NCBI RefSeq assembly: GCF_003590715.1
Contig: NZ_QQVY01000013.1
Coordinates: forward strand, 1-60,874
DNA: 60,874 bases
Reading direction: 5' to 3'
Source of the DNA: Paracoccus sp. JM45
Lineage (GTDB): Bacteria; Pseudomonadota; Alphaproteobacteria; Rhodobacterales; Rhodobacteraceae
The notes beneath the pieces are model-generated. The model had not been told where the DNA came from, made no database searches, and saw nothing but the letters and a program-made list of their open reading frames with translations. The position numbers and the translations under genes were made by a program. Below are positions 35,504 through 46,607 of this stretch, piece by piece. Within the stretch, counting starts at the first letter, position 1, and each line of letters starts with the position of its first letter.

Positions 35504-37548
35504 GCCTTTGGCGTATCGATACGCCTGCCCAAACATTGGTTCTGGGCAGCGATGGCGGGATGGCATGCTGCCATTACTGGGGTGCGCGCCTGCCCGCCGA
35601 TCAGGACTTGGCTGATCTGGTCGCGGCTGGCACAGGCGGCATCACCGGCGGGATGCTGGATCAGCTGCCGCCCTTGTCCCTGCTGCCCGAGGCGCGGCGC
35701 AGTTTTCCGGGCCAGCCGGGGCTGGTCGCTTTTGACACCGATGGCACGCCCTTGGAACCGGCTTGGGCGCTGCAATCCGCCGATCAGCATGATGGGCTGA
35801 CGCTGGTTCATGCCGCAGACGGCCTGACCCTGACCCACCGCATCCGTGCGCAACCGCACGGGTTGGTCGCCATCACCGCCAGCCTGACCGCCGATCGCCC
35901 CATCCGCCTGCATTGGATGGCCGCCGCCGCCCTGCCCGTCGCACCGCATATCGATCAACTGACCGAATTGGCCGGACGCTGGACACGCGAATTCCAGCCC
36001 GTGACCAGCGATCTGGACCACGGCGCACGCATCCGCGATGCCCGCACGGGCCGTTCGGGGCATGAAAACCCGCCGCATCTGTGGCTGGCCACCGCTGGCA
36101 CCACCCATACGCGCGGCGAGGTGATGGCCCTGCATTACGGCTGGTCCGGCGGTCACCGCATGGTGGTCGAGGCCCTGCCCGAGGGTCGCCGCCAGATCCA
36201 GCTGGGCCATGCATCAGGGTCTGAACGCGCACCCGCCACACGTTTTGACAGTGCTGAAATGCTGCTAGGCCGCGGAGATGCCGGCCTGAACAGTGTCTCT
36301 ATCCCGTTCCAGCGTGCCATTCGCGACCGCCTGCCCCATGCCCGCCAACCACGCCCCGTTCATTATAACGGGTGGGAGGCGATCTATTTCCGCCACGACG
36401 CCGATGAATTATCCGAAATTGCCGCCCGCGCAGCGGCGCTTGGCGCCGAGCGTTTTGTGCTGGACGACGGCTGGTTCGGGCGGCGTGATGATGACACAAC
36501 ATCGCTCGGTGACTGGCAGATCGACCGGCGCAAGCATCCGCATGGTTTTCAGCCGCTGATCGACTGCGTTCAGGAACTGGGCATGCGCTTCGGCCTGTGG
36601 GTCGAGCCCGAGATGATCAACGAAGACAGCGACCTGTTTCGCGCCCATCCCGAATGGGTGCTGGGGCCTGCCGATCAGATCAGGGGCCGCGATCAGCTGC
36701 ATCTGGACATGACCCGCGCCGACGTGCGCGACCATCTGTTCACGCGGCTGGATGCGATCCTGCGTGATTGGGACATCGATTACGTCAAATGGGACCACAA
36801 CCGTCTGACGCCCTTCCCCGATGCAGGGCAAACGCGTGGCGTCTATGACCTACTGGACCGGCTGCATGCAGCGCATCCGCTGGTGGAGATCGAAAGCTGC
36901 GCGTCGGGCGGGGGGCGTATCGACGCGGGCATCCTGACCCGCTGCCCCCGCGTCTGGCTGTCCGACAGTAATGACGCGCTGGAACGCCTGCGCATCCAGC
37001 ATCAGGCGGCGGTGTTTCTGCCTGCGGTTGCCACCGGCAGCCACGTGGGGCCGCGCGACTGCCACACCTCGGGAAGGGTGCTGCCGATGGCGCTGCGGGC
37101 ATGGACCGCAGCGCAGCGCTATATGGGGTTCGAAATGGACCCGCGCGAACTGACCGACGACGAAGCCGAAACCCTGACCCGCATTACCGCGTGGTGGAAA
37201 GCCAACCGCGACTGGATGCTGGGTGGTGATATCTGGCGGCTGGACCGTCCCGATGGGGCGGTGGCAGAAATGCAGATGGCGGCTGATGGATCACAACTGG
37301 TGATCTTCGCAGCGACCTTGGAAAGCCCTGTCGCCGTCCAACCGCCCGCGCTGCGTCTGACGGGGCTTGACCCAACGGCGCGGTACCGGCTGCGGATGAT
37401 CGAAAAGCCACTGGGGCATCATACGTCCCAAACAGCAATCTGTCAGGGTGATGTCACCCTGACCGGTGCCGCGCTGATGGCACAGGGGGTTGCCCTGCCA
37501 CCAGCCTTCCCGCAAACCATCGCCGTCATTGAAGGAATGCGTGTGTGA
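35500..37548 (+). CDS. Alpha-galactosidase, glycoside hydrolase family 36
   Basis: A 682-residue GH36 enzyme that cleaves terminal alpha-galactose from melibiose/raffinose-type sugars. The nucleophile is Asp432 in VKWDHN, the acid/base Asp489 in WLSDSND, and other family segments are NGWEAIYF, VLDDGWFGRRDDD, GLWVEPEMIN and ESCASGGGRID. No signal peptide is present, so it works on imported oligosaccharide. ATG 35500 is set by the ATGA overlap with the permease and a conserved N-terminus (SLWRIDTPAQTLVLG). Its own stop overlaps the kinase start (GTGA), continuing the coupled chain. Confidence 0.94.
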   Translation: MSLWRIDTPAQTLVLGSDGGMACCHYWGARLPADQDLADLVAAGTGGITGGMLDQLPPLSLLPEARRSFPGQPGLVAFDTDGTPLEPAWALQSADQHDGLTLVHAADGLTLTHRIRAQPHGLVAITASLTADRPIRLHWMAAAALPVAPHIDQLTELAGRWTREFQPVTSDLDHGARIRDARTGRSGHENPPHLWLATAGTTHTRGEVMALHYGWSGGHRMVVEALPEGRRQIQLGHASGSERAPATRFDSAEMLLGRGDAGLNSVSIPFQRAIRDRLPHARQPRPVHYNGWEAIYFRHDADELSEIAARAAALGAERFVLDDGWFGRRDDDTTSLGDWQIDRRKHPHGFQPLIDCVQELGMRFGLWVEPEMINEDSDLFRAHPEWVLGPADQIRGRDQLHLDMTRADVRDHLFTRLDAILRDWDIDYVKWDHNRLTPFPDAGQTRGVYDLLDRLHAAHPLVEIESCASGGGRIDAGILTRCPRVWLSDSNDALERLRIQHQAAVFLPAVATGSHVGPRDCHTSGRVLPMALRAWTAAQRYMGFEMDPRELTDDEAETLTRITAWWKANRDWMLGGDIWRLDRPDGAVAEMQMAADGSQLVIFAATLESPVAVQPPALRLTGLDPTARYRLRMIEKPLGHHTSQTAICQGDVTLTGAALMAQGVALPPAFPQTIAVIEGMRV

Positions 37549-38432
37549 CTGCCGAAATAGACTGGATTGCCGCCGATTGGGGCACGACGAATTTGCGGCT
37601 CTGGGCGATGTCCGGCCGCGATGTGATCGAACGACGCAGCTCGGATCAGGGGATGGGCGTTCTGGGGCCGGATGAATTCGCAGCGGTGCTGGAACAGGCG
37701 ACAACCGGCTGGCCTGCCGTGCCGGTCATCGCCAGCGGCATGGTCGGATCACGTCAGGGCTGGATCGAGGCCCCCTATGCTGCCGTTCCTTGTCCTGCGA
37801 CACCGCAAATGGTGGCCGTTCCCGATGATCCGGGCGGCCGGCCGGTGCGGATTATCTGTGGCATCCGTCAGGACAATCCCGCCGATGTCATGCGTGGTGA
37901 AGAAACGCAGATTGCCGGTCTTCTGTCGCTGTCGCCTGATTTTGACGGGATCGTCTGCCTGCCCGGAACCCATACGAAATGGGTCCGTGTATCGGCCAAG
38001 GAGATCTGCAACTTTAAAAGTCTGATGACCGGTGAATTATTTGCCCTGATCGCCGGCCAATCCGTTCTGCGTCATTCCTTAAGTGGTCAGGAATGTGATC
38101 AGGATGCTTTCCTTGGTGCGGTTTCAGACGCCATGGCCCGCCCGGAACGAGGCTACGGCGGCCTGTTCCAATTGCGCGCCGAAGCGCTGTTGACGGGACT
38201 GGACCCTGCCGTTGCGCGCGGCCGCCTGTCCGGCACCCTGATCGGATGGGAAATGGCCGCCGCAAAACCATGGTGGCTTGGATGCGAAGTTACCATTATC
38301 GGCGCACCCGCGCTGTCGTCGCTTTATGAACAGGCGCTAAAGGCGCAAGGCGTTCCGGCCGCTTTGATGTCGGTCGAGGATGCGACCCTTGCCGGACTTT
38401 ACGCAGCATATCAGCAATTCAAGTCATCCTGA
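37545..38432 (+). CDS. dgoK: 2-dehydro-3-deoxygalactonokinase
   Basis: A 295-residue sugar-acid kinase that phosphorylates 2-keto-3-deoxy-galactonate. N-terminal [12 protein letters not shown] is the phosphate-binding loop of the DgoK family, followed by [20 protein letters not shown] and [14 protein letters not shown]. The start is GTG, overlapping the alpha-galactosidase stop as GTGA (37545-37548). It takes the product of DgoD (encoded in the other arm) and passes it to the adjacent aldolase. Confidence 0.94.
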   Translation: MTAEIDWIAADWGTTNLRLWAMSGRDVIERRSSDQGMGVLGPDEFAAVLEQATTGWPAVPVIASGMVGSRQGWIEAPYAAVPCPATPQMVAVPDDPGGRPVRIICGIRQDNPADVMRGEETQIAGLLSLSPDFDGIVCLPGTHTKWVRVSAKEICNFKSLMTGELFALIAGQSVLRHSLSGQECDQDAFLGAVSDAMARPERGYGGLFQLRAEALLTGLDPAVARGRLSGTLIGWEMAAAKPWWLGCEVTIIGAPALSSLYEQALKAQGVPAALMSVEDATLAGLYAAYQQFKSS

Positions 38433-38448
38433 CCGAAAGGCCCCCGCC

Positions 38449-39054
38449 ATGTCCCGTCCATTGATTGCCATCCTGCGTGGCCTTACCCCGCCCGAGGCCC
38501 CTGCAATTGCCCGTGCACTGATTGACGCAGGCATCACCCGTATCGAGGTTCCCCTGAACTCTCCGGATCCGCTGGACAGCATTGCGTTGCTGGCGCGTGA
38601 TTTCGGGGATCAGGCGCTGATCGGCGCGGGGACCGTCCTGACGCCCGAACAGGTTCAAGCCGTCGCGGACGCCGGTGGCCGAATGGTGCTGTCGCCCAAT
38701 TGCGACGCGACAGTCATCAAAGCAACACGGGAGGCTGGCATGAAAAGTTTTCCCGGCATCATGACCCCTTCCGAAGCTTTTGTCGCACTTGGTGCGGGGG
38801 CATCGGGATTGAAGCTGTTTCCGGGCGAACTGATCGGCCCGAAAGGTTTGCGCGCAATGCGGGCGATCCTGCCCGCCGGCACTGAAATGTGGGCCGTTGG
38901 CGGTGTATCCGCCGACAATATGGCTGAATGGATGCAAGCGGGTGCCGCAGGATTCGGTATCGGATCATCGCTCTATAAGCCGGGTGATGATGCAGCAGCT
39001 GTCGCTGCAAAAGCAAAGGCCATGGTTTCGGCGTGGGATCGGGTGGCAGCATGA
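38449..39054 (+). CDS. dgoA: 2-dehydro-3-deoxy-6-phosphogalactonate aldolase
   Basis: A 201-residue class I aldolase that splits KDPGal into pyruvate and glyceraldehyde-3-phosphate. Schiff-base Lys122 is in GLKLFPGEL, the catalytic Glu33 in RIEVPLNSP, and LIGAGTVLT and SPNCD complete the KDPG/KDPGal family pattern. [10 protein letters not shown] fits too. The neighbouring dgoK settles galacto over gluco specificity. ATG 38449 begins the conserved [11 protein letters not shown]; an upstream in-frame start lies inside dgoK. Its stop overlaps the lactonase start (ATGA). Confidence 0.94.
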   Translation: MSRPLIAILRGLTPPEAPAIARALIDAGITRIEVPLNSPDPLDSIALLARDFGDQALIGAGTVLTPEQVQAVADAGGRMVLSPNCDATVIKATREAGMKSFPGIMTPSEAFVALGAGASGLKLFPGELIGPKGLRAMRAILPAGTEMWAVGGVSADNMAEWMQAGAAGFGIGSSLYKPGDDAAAVAAKAKAMVSAWDRVAA

Positions 39055-39896
39055 TGTTCGATGATACCCCCTGCGAGCTGGGGGAAGGTGCGCTGTGGCA
39101 CTCCGATCTGAATGCATTGATCTGGTTCGATATCCTGTCCAAACGGATATATCTAAAGCCATTGGGGGGCGAACGCCGCCACTGGGATTTTCCGGACCAT
39201 GTCTCGGCTGCGGGGATTGTGGATGCTGACCGTCTGGTAGTCGCGTCCTCGCGGGCATTGATGCTGTTCGATCTGCGCGACGGGTCGTATCAGGATCTGG
39301 TCGCGCTAGAGGCAGACAACCCTGTCACCCGATCCAACGATGGTCGCGCCGACCCGCAGGGCGGCTTCTGGATCGGCACGATCGGATTGAATGCCGAAAA
39401 AGGCGCGGGGTCTATCTGGCGCTTTTACGCCGGTGAATTGCGCTGCCTGTTCGACGGCATCACGATCACCAATGCGATCTGCTTTGCCCCGGAAGGGGAA
39501 ACCGCCTATTTCACCGATACCGCCACCGGAATTATCATGCGGGTCGCATTGGACACCGATGGATGGCCTGCAGGCGATGCCGAACCCCATATCGATCTTA
39601 CCACCGAAGGCCTTAATCCCGACGGAGCGGTGATTGACGCGGATGGCGGCCTTTGGACCGCACAGTGGGGTGCAAGCCGCGTAGCCCGATACAACCGTCA
39701 GGGGCAGTTCGACCGCGCGATTGCGTTGCCGGTCGCCCATGTGTCCTGTCCGGCATTCGGGGGGCCGGATATGGACACGATTTTCGTAACCTCTGCACGG
39801 CAGGGACTGGACATCCCGGGCCCGCAGGACGGCTGCACCTTTACCATGCCGGCCAATTGTACAGGTCAAATGGAAAACCGCGTGCGTCTACCCTGA
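39051..39896 (+). CDS. SMP-30/gluconolactonase-family lactonase (probable galactonolactonase)
   Basis: A 281-residue beta-propeller of the SMP-30/regucalcin family. [10 protein letters not shown] carries the first metal-ligand Glu, [16 protein letters not shown] and [16 protein letters not shown] the later Asn/Asp ligands. It should open the galactono-lactone made by galactose dehydrogenase to galactonate, closing the only gap between the two arms. The start at 39051 makes an ATGA overlap with the aldolase; the next codon is also ATG. It is the last gene of the plus arm, followed by a strong terminator. Confidence 0.88.
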   Translation: MMFDDTPCELGEGALWHSDLNALIWFDILSKRIYLKPLGGERRHWDFPDHVSAAGIVDADRLVVASSRALMLFDLRDGSYQDLVALEADNPVTRSNDGRADPQGGFWIGTIGLNAEKGAGSIWRFYAGELRCLFDGITITNAICFAPEGETAYFTDTATGIIMRVALDTDGWPAGDAEPHIDLTTEGLNPDGAVIDADGGLWTAQWGASRVARYNRQGQFDRAIALPVAHVSCPAFGGPDMDTIFVTSARQGLDIPGPQDGCTFTMPANCTGQMENRVRLP

Positions 39897-39932
39897 ACAA
39901 TCGGCAGTTGCATCCATCGCCGGACCAGCTTG

Positions 39933-39970
39933 ACCGGTGTTGCCCGATATTGCGGCAACACCGGTTTTTT
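39933..39970 (+). terminator. Rho-independent terminator of the galactoside operon
   Basis: A perfect 12-bp stem (ACCGGTGTTGCC at 39933-39944 with its complement at 39954-39965, 9-base loop) runs into a T6 tract at 39965-39970. It lies 37 bp after the lactonase stop and insulates the galactoside operon from the polysaccharide locus. Confidence 0.95.
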
Positions 39971-40092
39971 CCAGTGTCACTTGCCTGTTGTCGAGCGCTG
40001 GTCTGCCGCATTGGTCGCAAAAGCCGATAGCTCTGGCTTTGCGGAAAATACGGTGAACTTCGGCTATAGAAAACAAAGCTTTCTTGGCGTAA

Positions 40093-41279
<1,187 letters not shown>

Positions 41280-41287
41280 GGCCAGAT

Positions 41288-42250
41288 ATGACACGGATTT
41301 TTGTGGCCGGTCATCGTGGTATGGTCGGCAGTGCGATCACCCGCCAATTGCAGGCACGCCGTGACGGGGGTGAAGATCTGGAACTGATCACCCGTACCAG
41401 CAGCGAACTGGATCTGACCGAACAGGCGGCTGTGCGTGATTTCATGCGCAGCGAACGGCCCGATGCGGTCATTCTGGCAGCTGCCAAAGTCGGTGGTATC
41501 CATGCCAACAACACCTACCCCGCCGAGTTCATCCACAAGAACCTGATGATCGAATGCAATGTCATCCACGAGGCATATGCTTCGGGGGTGACGCGTCTTT
41601 TGCAACTGGGGTCCAGCTGCATCTATCCGCGCGAAGCAGCGCAGCCCATCCGCGAAGATGCATTGCTGACCGGCATACTTGAACCGACAAACGAACCCTA
41701 TGCCATCGCCAAGATTGCAGGGATCAAGCTCTGCGAAAGCTATAACCGGCAATACGGCACGGATTACCGGTCGGTGATGCCGTCGAACCTCTATGGGCCG
41801 GGGGATAATTTCGAGCCCGAAAATAGCCATGTGATGCCGGCATTGATCCGCCGCTTCCACGAGGCGGCGCGCGACGACAAGGAACAGGTTGTCATGTGGG
41901 GCACGGGGAAACCGCGCCGTGAATTCCTGCATGTGGATGATATGGCGCGGGCATCCTTGTTCGTCTTCGATCTGGACCGCGAAACCTATAAAACGAACAC
42001 CGAACCGATGTTGTCGCATCTGAATGTGGGCAGCGGCACAGATGTGTCGATTGGGGAATTGGCACAGCTTGTCGCCCGCGTAACGGGTTATAAGGGCCGG
42101 ATCGAGAATGACCTGACGCGACCCGATGGAACTATGCGCAAGCTGATGTCCTCGGACAAGCTGATGGCAATGGGATGGCAGCCCCAGGTCGATCTGGAAC
42201 GTGGCGTTGCCGATACATATCGCTGGTTTCTTGAAAACCGTCTGGATTGA
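41288..42250 (+). CDS. fcl: GDP-L-fucose synthase
   Basis: A 320-residue SDR-type epimerase/reductase that converts GDP-4-keto-6-deoxymannose to GDP-L-fucose. Cofactor loop GHRGMVGSA is at 8-16, Ser in LGSSCIYP near 108-114, and Tyr138-x3-Lys142 in [29 protein letters not shown] and [28 protein letters not shown] are family signatures. It is intact and begins eight bases after the broken gmd, so the reductase is kept while its substrate supply is apparently lost. It is followed at once by a putative fucosyltransferase. Confidence 0.94.
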   Translation: MTRIFVAGHRGMVGSAITRQLQARRDGGEDLELITRTSSELDLTEQAAVRDFMRSERPDAVILAAAKVGGIHANNTYPAEFIHKNLMIECNVIHEAYASGVTRLLQLGSSCIYPREAAQPIREDALLTGILEPTNEPYAIAKIAGIKLCESYNRQYGTDYRSVMPSNLYGPGDNFEPENSHVMPALIRRFHEAARDDKEQVVMWGTGKPRREFLHVDDMARASLFVFDLDRETYKTNTEPMLSHLNVGSGTDVSIGELAQLVARVTGYKGRIENDLTRPDGTMRKLMSSDKLMAMGWQPQVDLERGVADTYRWFLENRLD

Positions 42251-42255
42251 ATAGC

Positions 42256-44466
42256 ATGGCAGACCCCCAAGGCAAGCTGATCGCGTTTCGGGCCGACCGG
42301 ATGGGCGGACGGCTGATCGCGGTTTTGAATACGTTGCGTTTCGCCCGCAGCTTTGATCTGCCTTTTGTCATTCACTGGCGCGACAGCGACGGGCTTGGCG
42401 ACGGGACCGAGCTTTTTTCGGAAGACTTCGTACGCGATCATTTCATCGACAAGCTTACCTACCAGCAGATGAAGGCCAATGCGACTGCCATCACCTCGGT
42501 CATTCAAAGTTCGTCCGAAAAGGCATTCAGGGCGAATTTCGATGATGGAATGCATGTGTTGCTGGACCCGCCCTTCGATGTTCTGAAAATGCCGTTCGAG
42601 GATGAGGAAGAAGTCAACCGCACGTTCCGCGCGGTGGTCGATGATCTGCCCCTGAACCCCGTTCTGGCACACCATCTGGACGCCCTGCGCACCAAGCTGA
42701 AGGATGTCCGCCGGACTGTCGCATATCATATCCGCCGCGGCGATCTGACCAGCGATTTGCGCGCAATGAACCGTGCATGGCCGAATAAATTTGTGCCGGA
42801 TGAATTTTTCGAAACGCATATCCGGTCGAATCTGGATGGAAATGGCGCACGGACGATCTTGTTCAGCGACAATAAAAGCGTGCTGGACAGATATACCCGC
42901 ATGTTCCCGGACCTTCTGACATTTTCGAAGGTGGTAGACACCAGTGCATTAACCGAGGTTCAGCGCGATGCGCTGGAGCTTTTTGCAATGTCGCTGTCGG
43001 ATGTGATTGTTGCACCACCATCATCGGCCTTCAGTTCCACCGCCAAGACAATTGGCGGTGGCGATTTCCGTGATGTGGAATCCGAAATTACCCCCGAAGA
43101 ACGCCATAATGCGCTGGATGTTCTCGCCGCCCGCCTGAAGGATCAGCCGGAGTTGTTCGCGAATGCGGGTGAGATCGGTCAATATCTTGTCTATGCATGC
43201 GAGCATCTGGTCGGCACCGGTCGTCGCAGCGAATTTGTCGATCTGGCGCGCCAGCATATCAACGCAGGCCTGAACATCGCCTTCATCTATGCGATGACCT
43301 TTCAGGAAATGTTCTTTAATGGTCAGTATCAGGCCATTTGCGATCTTCGCCCCGCGGTCGATCGTGGCTTTGTAACCTTCCAGCGCAGCTTTGCACAGAT
43401 CGTCCTCTATCACGGATTGGCGCTTTTGATGCTGGGCCGCAAGGAAGAGGCGATGGCGCAAATTACCTCGGCGTTTTGGCACGAACCGGTCGAGGGCGAG
43501 ATTAATGCCCTGGCAGGATTATTGCGTGGACAGGGCGATTTTCACGACGGTAATTTCTGGGTCACCGACACACATATCGAACAGCTGTTTCCGAACCGGT
43601 TCATCGTCGATCACATCCGCAATTTCTATACCGCGCCGGTCGAGGCAGGCGTTCTGAAATTCGACAGGATGGTGCCGACGAACCGTGTCATGGTCTGGGA
43701 ATGGCCTGATTTTACACGGTCAGATCTGCGAAGCCACTATAAATTCCGCGGGCATTTCCGATCGATCCTGACGACTTTAGAACGTCGTGTCTGGTCTGAT
43801 GACGTCAGACCGCATCTTGACAGCTTTACAGGTATGATCGCCCTGCGCGAAGGTGATTTACCATTAGCCGAGGAATTGATCCTGCGGGCGATTGTGGCGA
43901 AACCGGATGTTGCGCTGTTCTATAAGCGGCTGGCCGAGTTGCGTCACGAGCAGGACCGCAACGACGACGCGCTGGAGGCGATGGATCGGGCAATCGCGCT
44001 TGCGCCGCAGGTATCTATTTTCCGCGCAATGCGGGGATTGTTCCAATGGCGTTCGGGCGATGCCAAAGGGGCGGCGACCCTGCTGATTGATCTTGTCGAG
44101 GAAGATCGGCTGAAATTTCCTTCGGTCTATTTTCTGGCCGCGGATGCCGCCTCGGACGCAGGACGTAAAGAAGACGCCATCCGGAGGTTGGAAGAGGGTC
44201 TTGCAGCCTCGCCTTTGCACTGGCGACGTCAACATGCGCTGGCCGAACTGAAGGTCGACTGTGGTGACGCCAAGGGTGCCCAGGCTATTCTTGACTGGGC
44301 GCTTCAATGGGCCGACGATCATCCCCCGTTGGTTATGCTAAAATCCGACCTGCTGGTAGACAGCGGCAGGACAGATGAAGCGCAGGCGTTGCTGGAACGG
44401 CTGATGGCACGTTATCCGGACAAACGGCAATATGTCCGTCGGCATAAGAAACTGACAAAGTTGTAA
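42256..44466 (+). CDS. TPR protein with fucosyltransferase-like N-terminal domain
   Basis: A 736-residue protein. Residues 1 to about 290 carry AYHIRRGD (HIRRGD at 158-163), the H-x-R-R-G-D motif shared by GDP-fucose-using glycosyltransferases, followed by ILFSDNKSVLDRY and SLSDVIVAPPSSAFSSTA, which resembles the donor-site SSFS segment. The C-terminal third (about 540-736) is alpha-helical with TPR-like repeats (LPLAEELILRAIVAKPDVALFY, ALEAMDRAIALAPQVS, AQALLERLMARYP). Placement straight after fcl supports fucose transfer. ATG 42256 is used; a TTG three codons earlier overlaps the fcl stop. The middle region is unassigned. Specific acceptor unknown. Confidence 0.65.
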   Translation: MADPQGKLIAFRADRMGGRLIAVLNTLRFARSFDLPFVIHWRDSDGLGDGTELFSEDFVRDHFIDKLTYQQMKANATAITSVIQSSSEKAFRANFDDGMHVLLDPPFDVLKMPFEDEEEVNRTFRAVVDDLPLNPVLAHHLDALRTKLKDVRRTVAYHIRRGDLTSDLRAMNRAWPNKFVPDEFFETHIRSNLDGNGARTILFSDNKSVLDRYTRMFPDLLTFSKVVDTSALTEVQRDALELFAMSLSDVIVAPPSSAFSSTAKTIGGGDFRDVESEITPEERHNALDVLAARLKDQPELFANAGEIGQYLVYACEHLVGTGRRSEFVDLARQHINAGLNIAFIYAMTFQEMFFNGQYQAICDLRPAVDRGFVTFQRSFAQIVLYHGLALLMLGRKEEAMAQITSAFWHEPVEGEINALAGLLRGQGDFHDGNFWVTDTHIEQLFPNRFIVDHIRNFYTAPVEAGVLKFDRMVPTNRVMVWEWPDFTRSDLRSHYKFRGHFRSILTTLERRVWSDDVRPHLDSFTGMIALREGDLPLAEELILRAIVAKPDVALFYKRLAELRHEQDRNDDALEAMDRAIALAPQVSIFRAMRGLFQWRSGDAKGAATLLIDLVEEDRLKFPSVYFLAADAASDAGRKEDAIRRLEEGLAASPLHWRRQHALAELKVDCGDAKGAQAILDWALQWADDHPPLVMLKSDLLVDSGRTDEAQALLERLMARYPDKRQYVRRHKKLTKL

Positions 44467-44509
44467 GAACGAGGTCGGCCAAAGCGCCGTCCCGCTCAGG
44501 AGAACGAAT

Positions 44510-45976
44510 ATTATACATAGTAAAAGCAGGGTCGGTAACGCGCATTTTCTGGTCTATTCTAACGGAGTAGAGCCGTTTTCGACAAATGCCGATGATTACT
44601 GCACGTCAGCACTGAATGTCGGTTTCGACAGCGCCGAACATATTACCGAGGCCCAGCTGAAACAAACAGCTTTCTGGAACGAAAACAGTTTCATTCTGGA
44701 ACAGGAACGTGGGGCTGGTTACTGGCTGTGGAAGCCGTGGTTCATTCTGAACAAACTGCGCGAAGTCGGGCCGGATGATATCGTCATCTATAACGACGCA
44801 GGGCGCTATGGCGCAGGAAGTTTTCACCAGTTTCCGTCATTCCCTCATGCAGCGGTCGAACTTTGTGCGCTGACGCCCAAGCGGTTTATTCACGGGTTTA
44901 TCTCTAACTGGCAAATCCAGGGGCATTACACAAAACGCGATGCTTTTATCCTGATGGATGCGGACACTGACGAACAACGGCTTGCGGCACAAGTTTGCGC
45001 GGGCCCCTTGTTATTCATGCCGTCGAAAGAGAGTTTCGAATTTCTTGAACAGTCGCTGGAATATTGCAAAGACCCGCGCATCCTGACCGATCAACCGGAC
45101 GAGACCGGCAAACCATACGAGGTTTTTCGCGATCACAGGCATGACCAATCGGTGGGCTCTATTCTGGCGCATAAGACCGGTGCCCATTATTTCGATTTTT
45201 CGGAAAACGGTGCATTCGGCGCTGCGGAAGACGTTTGTCAACGTAACCGGCACGTGCCCCACCTTCAGACACATATCGGCTATGTCTCCTTGATTGCCGC
45301 ACGTGCGATGCCGGATGATTTTCTGGCGCGCGACGAACCGGATCTGTCGGAATTGTCGCATCTGGTCCGAAACCTGACGCCGGGAGAGCCTGTGCCCGTA
45401 CACCCTGATAAGGTCCCGCAACCGGTCCTGTCTGCCGAATTGGAAGAACTACTGAAGAGCCCGGAGCCGACGCTATGTCGCGATCACCTCCATCTGGCAA
45501 TATCCGACAACCGTACCACCAGTTCGCGGCTACATGTTTTGAACAAGAATATTGAGGAGGCCTCTTTCTTCTGGGACCTTGCAATTAAGGCATTCCGTGA
45601 TCGTGCCACTGCCATGCATACCCGTGGAACGCCGCCAACAATGGAGAATGTCGAACGACTGGCCGTGGGCGCCATACGCGATGCAGAGGGCCAGACGCCC
45701 GATCTGCGCCGTCGTGTAATGTCAGGCTTTGTCTGGACGCTGTTTTCCGACGATGCCCGCGCTATCTTCAAATCGGCACATAAGAACGTCAAATCCAGCA
45801 AAGGTTCGGTGGCGATGGAGCGCTTCGTGGTTCTTCTGGACGAATTGGACTTTTTGCCTATCGATACAGAGGTCGAGGGCAAGGATAAAATCCTGTCCGA
45901 GGAGGTGTCGAGACGCCTGATGGATTGGATGCTTGTGGCTCACGTACCAGCTATCACGGACACATCCAACGGTTGA
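44510..45976 (+). CDS. Putative WKP-type glycosyltransferase lacking a canonical start codon
   Basis: The frame encodes a 488-residue protein resembling unnamed nucleotide-sugar transferases of surface-polysaccharide loci: HFLVYSNGVEPFS, GAGYWLWKPWFILNKL, DDIVIYNDAGRYG, FRDHRHDQSVGSI. These conserved segments lie well upstream of the first in-frame ATG (44954). From 44456 to that ATG the frame has no ATG, GTG or TTG. The best initiator is ATT at 44510, seven bases after AGGAG (44498-44502). It could be a rare but functional start, like infC, or a mutated ATG. If only 44954 were used, the WKP and DAG motifs would be lost. It lies 43 bp after the TPR protein gene, with ordinary neighbours on both sides. 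Confidence 0.65.
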   Translation: MIHSKSRVGNAHFLVYSNGVEPFSTNADDYCTSALNVGFDSAEHITEAQLKQTAFWNENSFILEQERGAGYWLWKPWFILNKLREVGPDDIVIYNDAGRYGAGSFHQFPSFPHAAVELCALTPKRFIHGFISNWQIQGHYTKRDAFILMDADTDEQRLAAQVCAGPLLFMPSKESFEFLEQSLEYCKDPRILTDQPDETGKPYEVFRDHRHDQSVGSILAHKTGAHYFDFSENGAFGAAEDVCQRNRHVPHLQTHIGYVSLIAARAMPDDFLARDEPDLSELSHLVRNLTPGEPVPVHPDKVPQPVLSAELEELLKSPEPTLCRDHLHLAISDNRTTSSRLHVLNKNIEEASFFWDLAIKAFRDRATAMHTRGTPPTMENVERLAVGAIRDAEGQTPDLRRRVMSGFVWTLFSDDARAIFKSAHKNVKSSKGSVAMERFVVLLDELDFLPIDTEVEGKDKILSEEVSRRLMDWMLVAHVPAITDTSNG

Positions 45977-46049
45977 TGTATGTCGCGTGCCGTTGACGGC
46001 TGCGGCAGGGGTGCTAACTCTTAACCTGATCGCAAGGCCCGAGGTGAGT

Positions 46050-46607
46050 ATGCAGATAGAAAAGACAGCGCTGCCGGGCGTGATAATTATCACGCCCGTA
46101 CGTCACCGCGATGCGCGCGGCTTTTTCAGCGAGAGCTGGAACCGAAAGACATTTGAAGACGCAGGCCTGCACCTTCCCGATTTTGTTCAGGACAACCATT
46201 CCTTGTCGCGGGACGCCGGTACTGTCAGGGGATTGCATTATCAGGCGCCACCGCATGCGCAGGGCAAGCTGGTACGCTGCGGGCGGGGTGCTCTCTATGA
46301 TGTAGCGGTGGATATTCGGCGCCATAGCCCGACTTGGGGCCATTGGGTCGGCGTTGAGCTAAGCGAAGACAATGGTCGTCAGCTGTGGATACCGGCCGGC
46401 TTTCTGCACGGATTTGTCACCCGCCGGGATGATACGGAAATTGTTTACAAGTGTACCGATTGCTACAATCCAGCCAGCGACGGTTGCGTTGCCTGGAATT
46501 CGCTAGGTATCGACTGGGGTGCTACGACCCCGATACTGTCCGCCAAGGATCTGGCGGCCCCCAATTTCGATGACTGGACATCACCTTTCAAATGGCAACC
46601 GACATGA
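46050..46607 (+). CDS. rfbC: dTDP-4-dehydrorhamnose 3,5-epimerase
   Basis: A 185-residue cupin-fold epimerase, the second-last chemical step to dTDP-L-rhamnose. [23 protein letters not shown] with the catalytic His, and [13 protein letters not shown] identify the family. ATG 46050 begins the conserved [11 protein letters not shown]; an upstream in-frame ATG lies inside the previous gene. It is first in the rfbCBDA operon, whose genes overlap by one to four bases (ATGA, TGATG, ATGA). Rhamnose genes next to a fucose locus suggest a surface polysaccharide. Confidence 0.95.
   Translation: MQIEKTALPGVIIITPVRHRDARGFFSESWNRKTFEDAGLHLPDFVQDNHSLSRDAGTVRGLHYQAPPHAQGKLVRCGRGALYDVAVDIRRHSPTWGHWVGVELSEDNGRQLWIPAGFLHGFVTRRDDTEIVYKCTDCYNPASDGCVAWNSLGIDWGATTPILSAKDLAAPNFDDWTSPFKWQPT

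Noticed and set aside
42247..42255. TTG at 42247 as start of the TPR/fucosyltransferase-like gene
   Set aside because: It would form a TTGA overlap with fcl, but an ATG three codons later is a better initiator; the difference is three residues.
44954..45976. Annotating the glycosyltransferase from its first ATG at 44954
   Set aside because: This would discard about 150 conserved residues including the WKP and DAG motifs. The upstream frame is open, protein-like and preceded by AGGAG.
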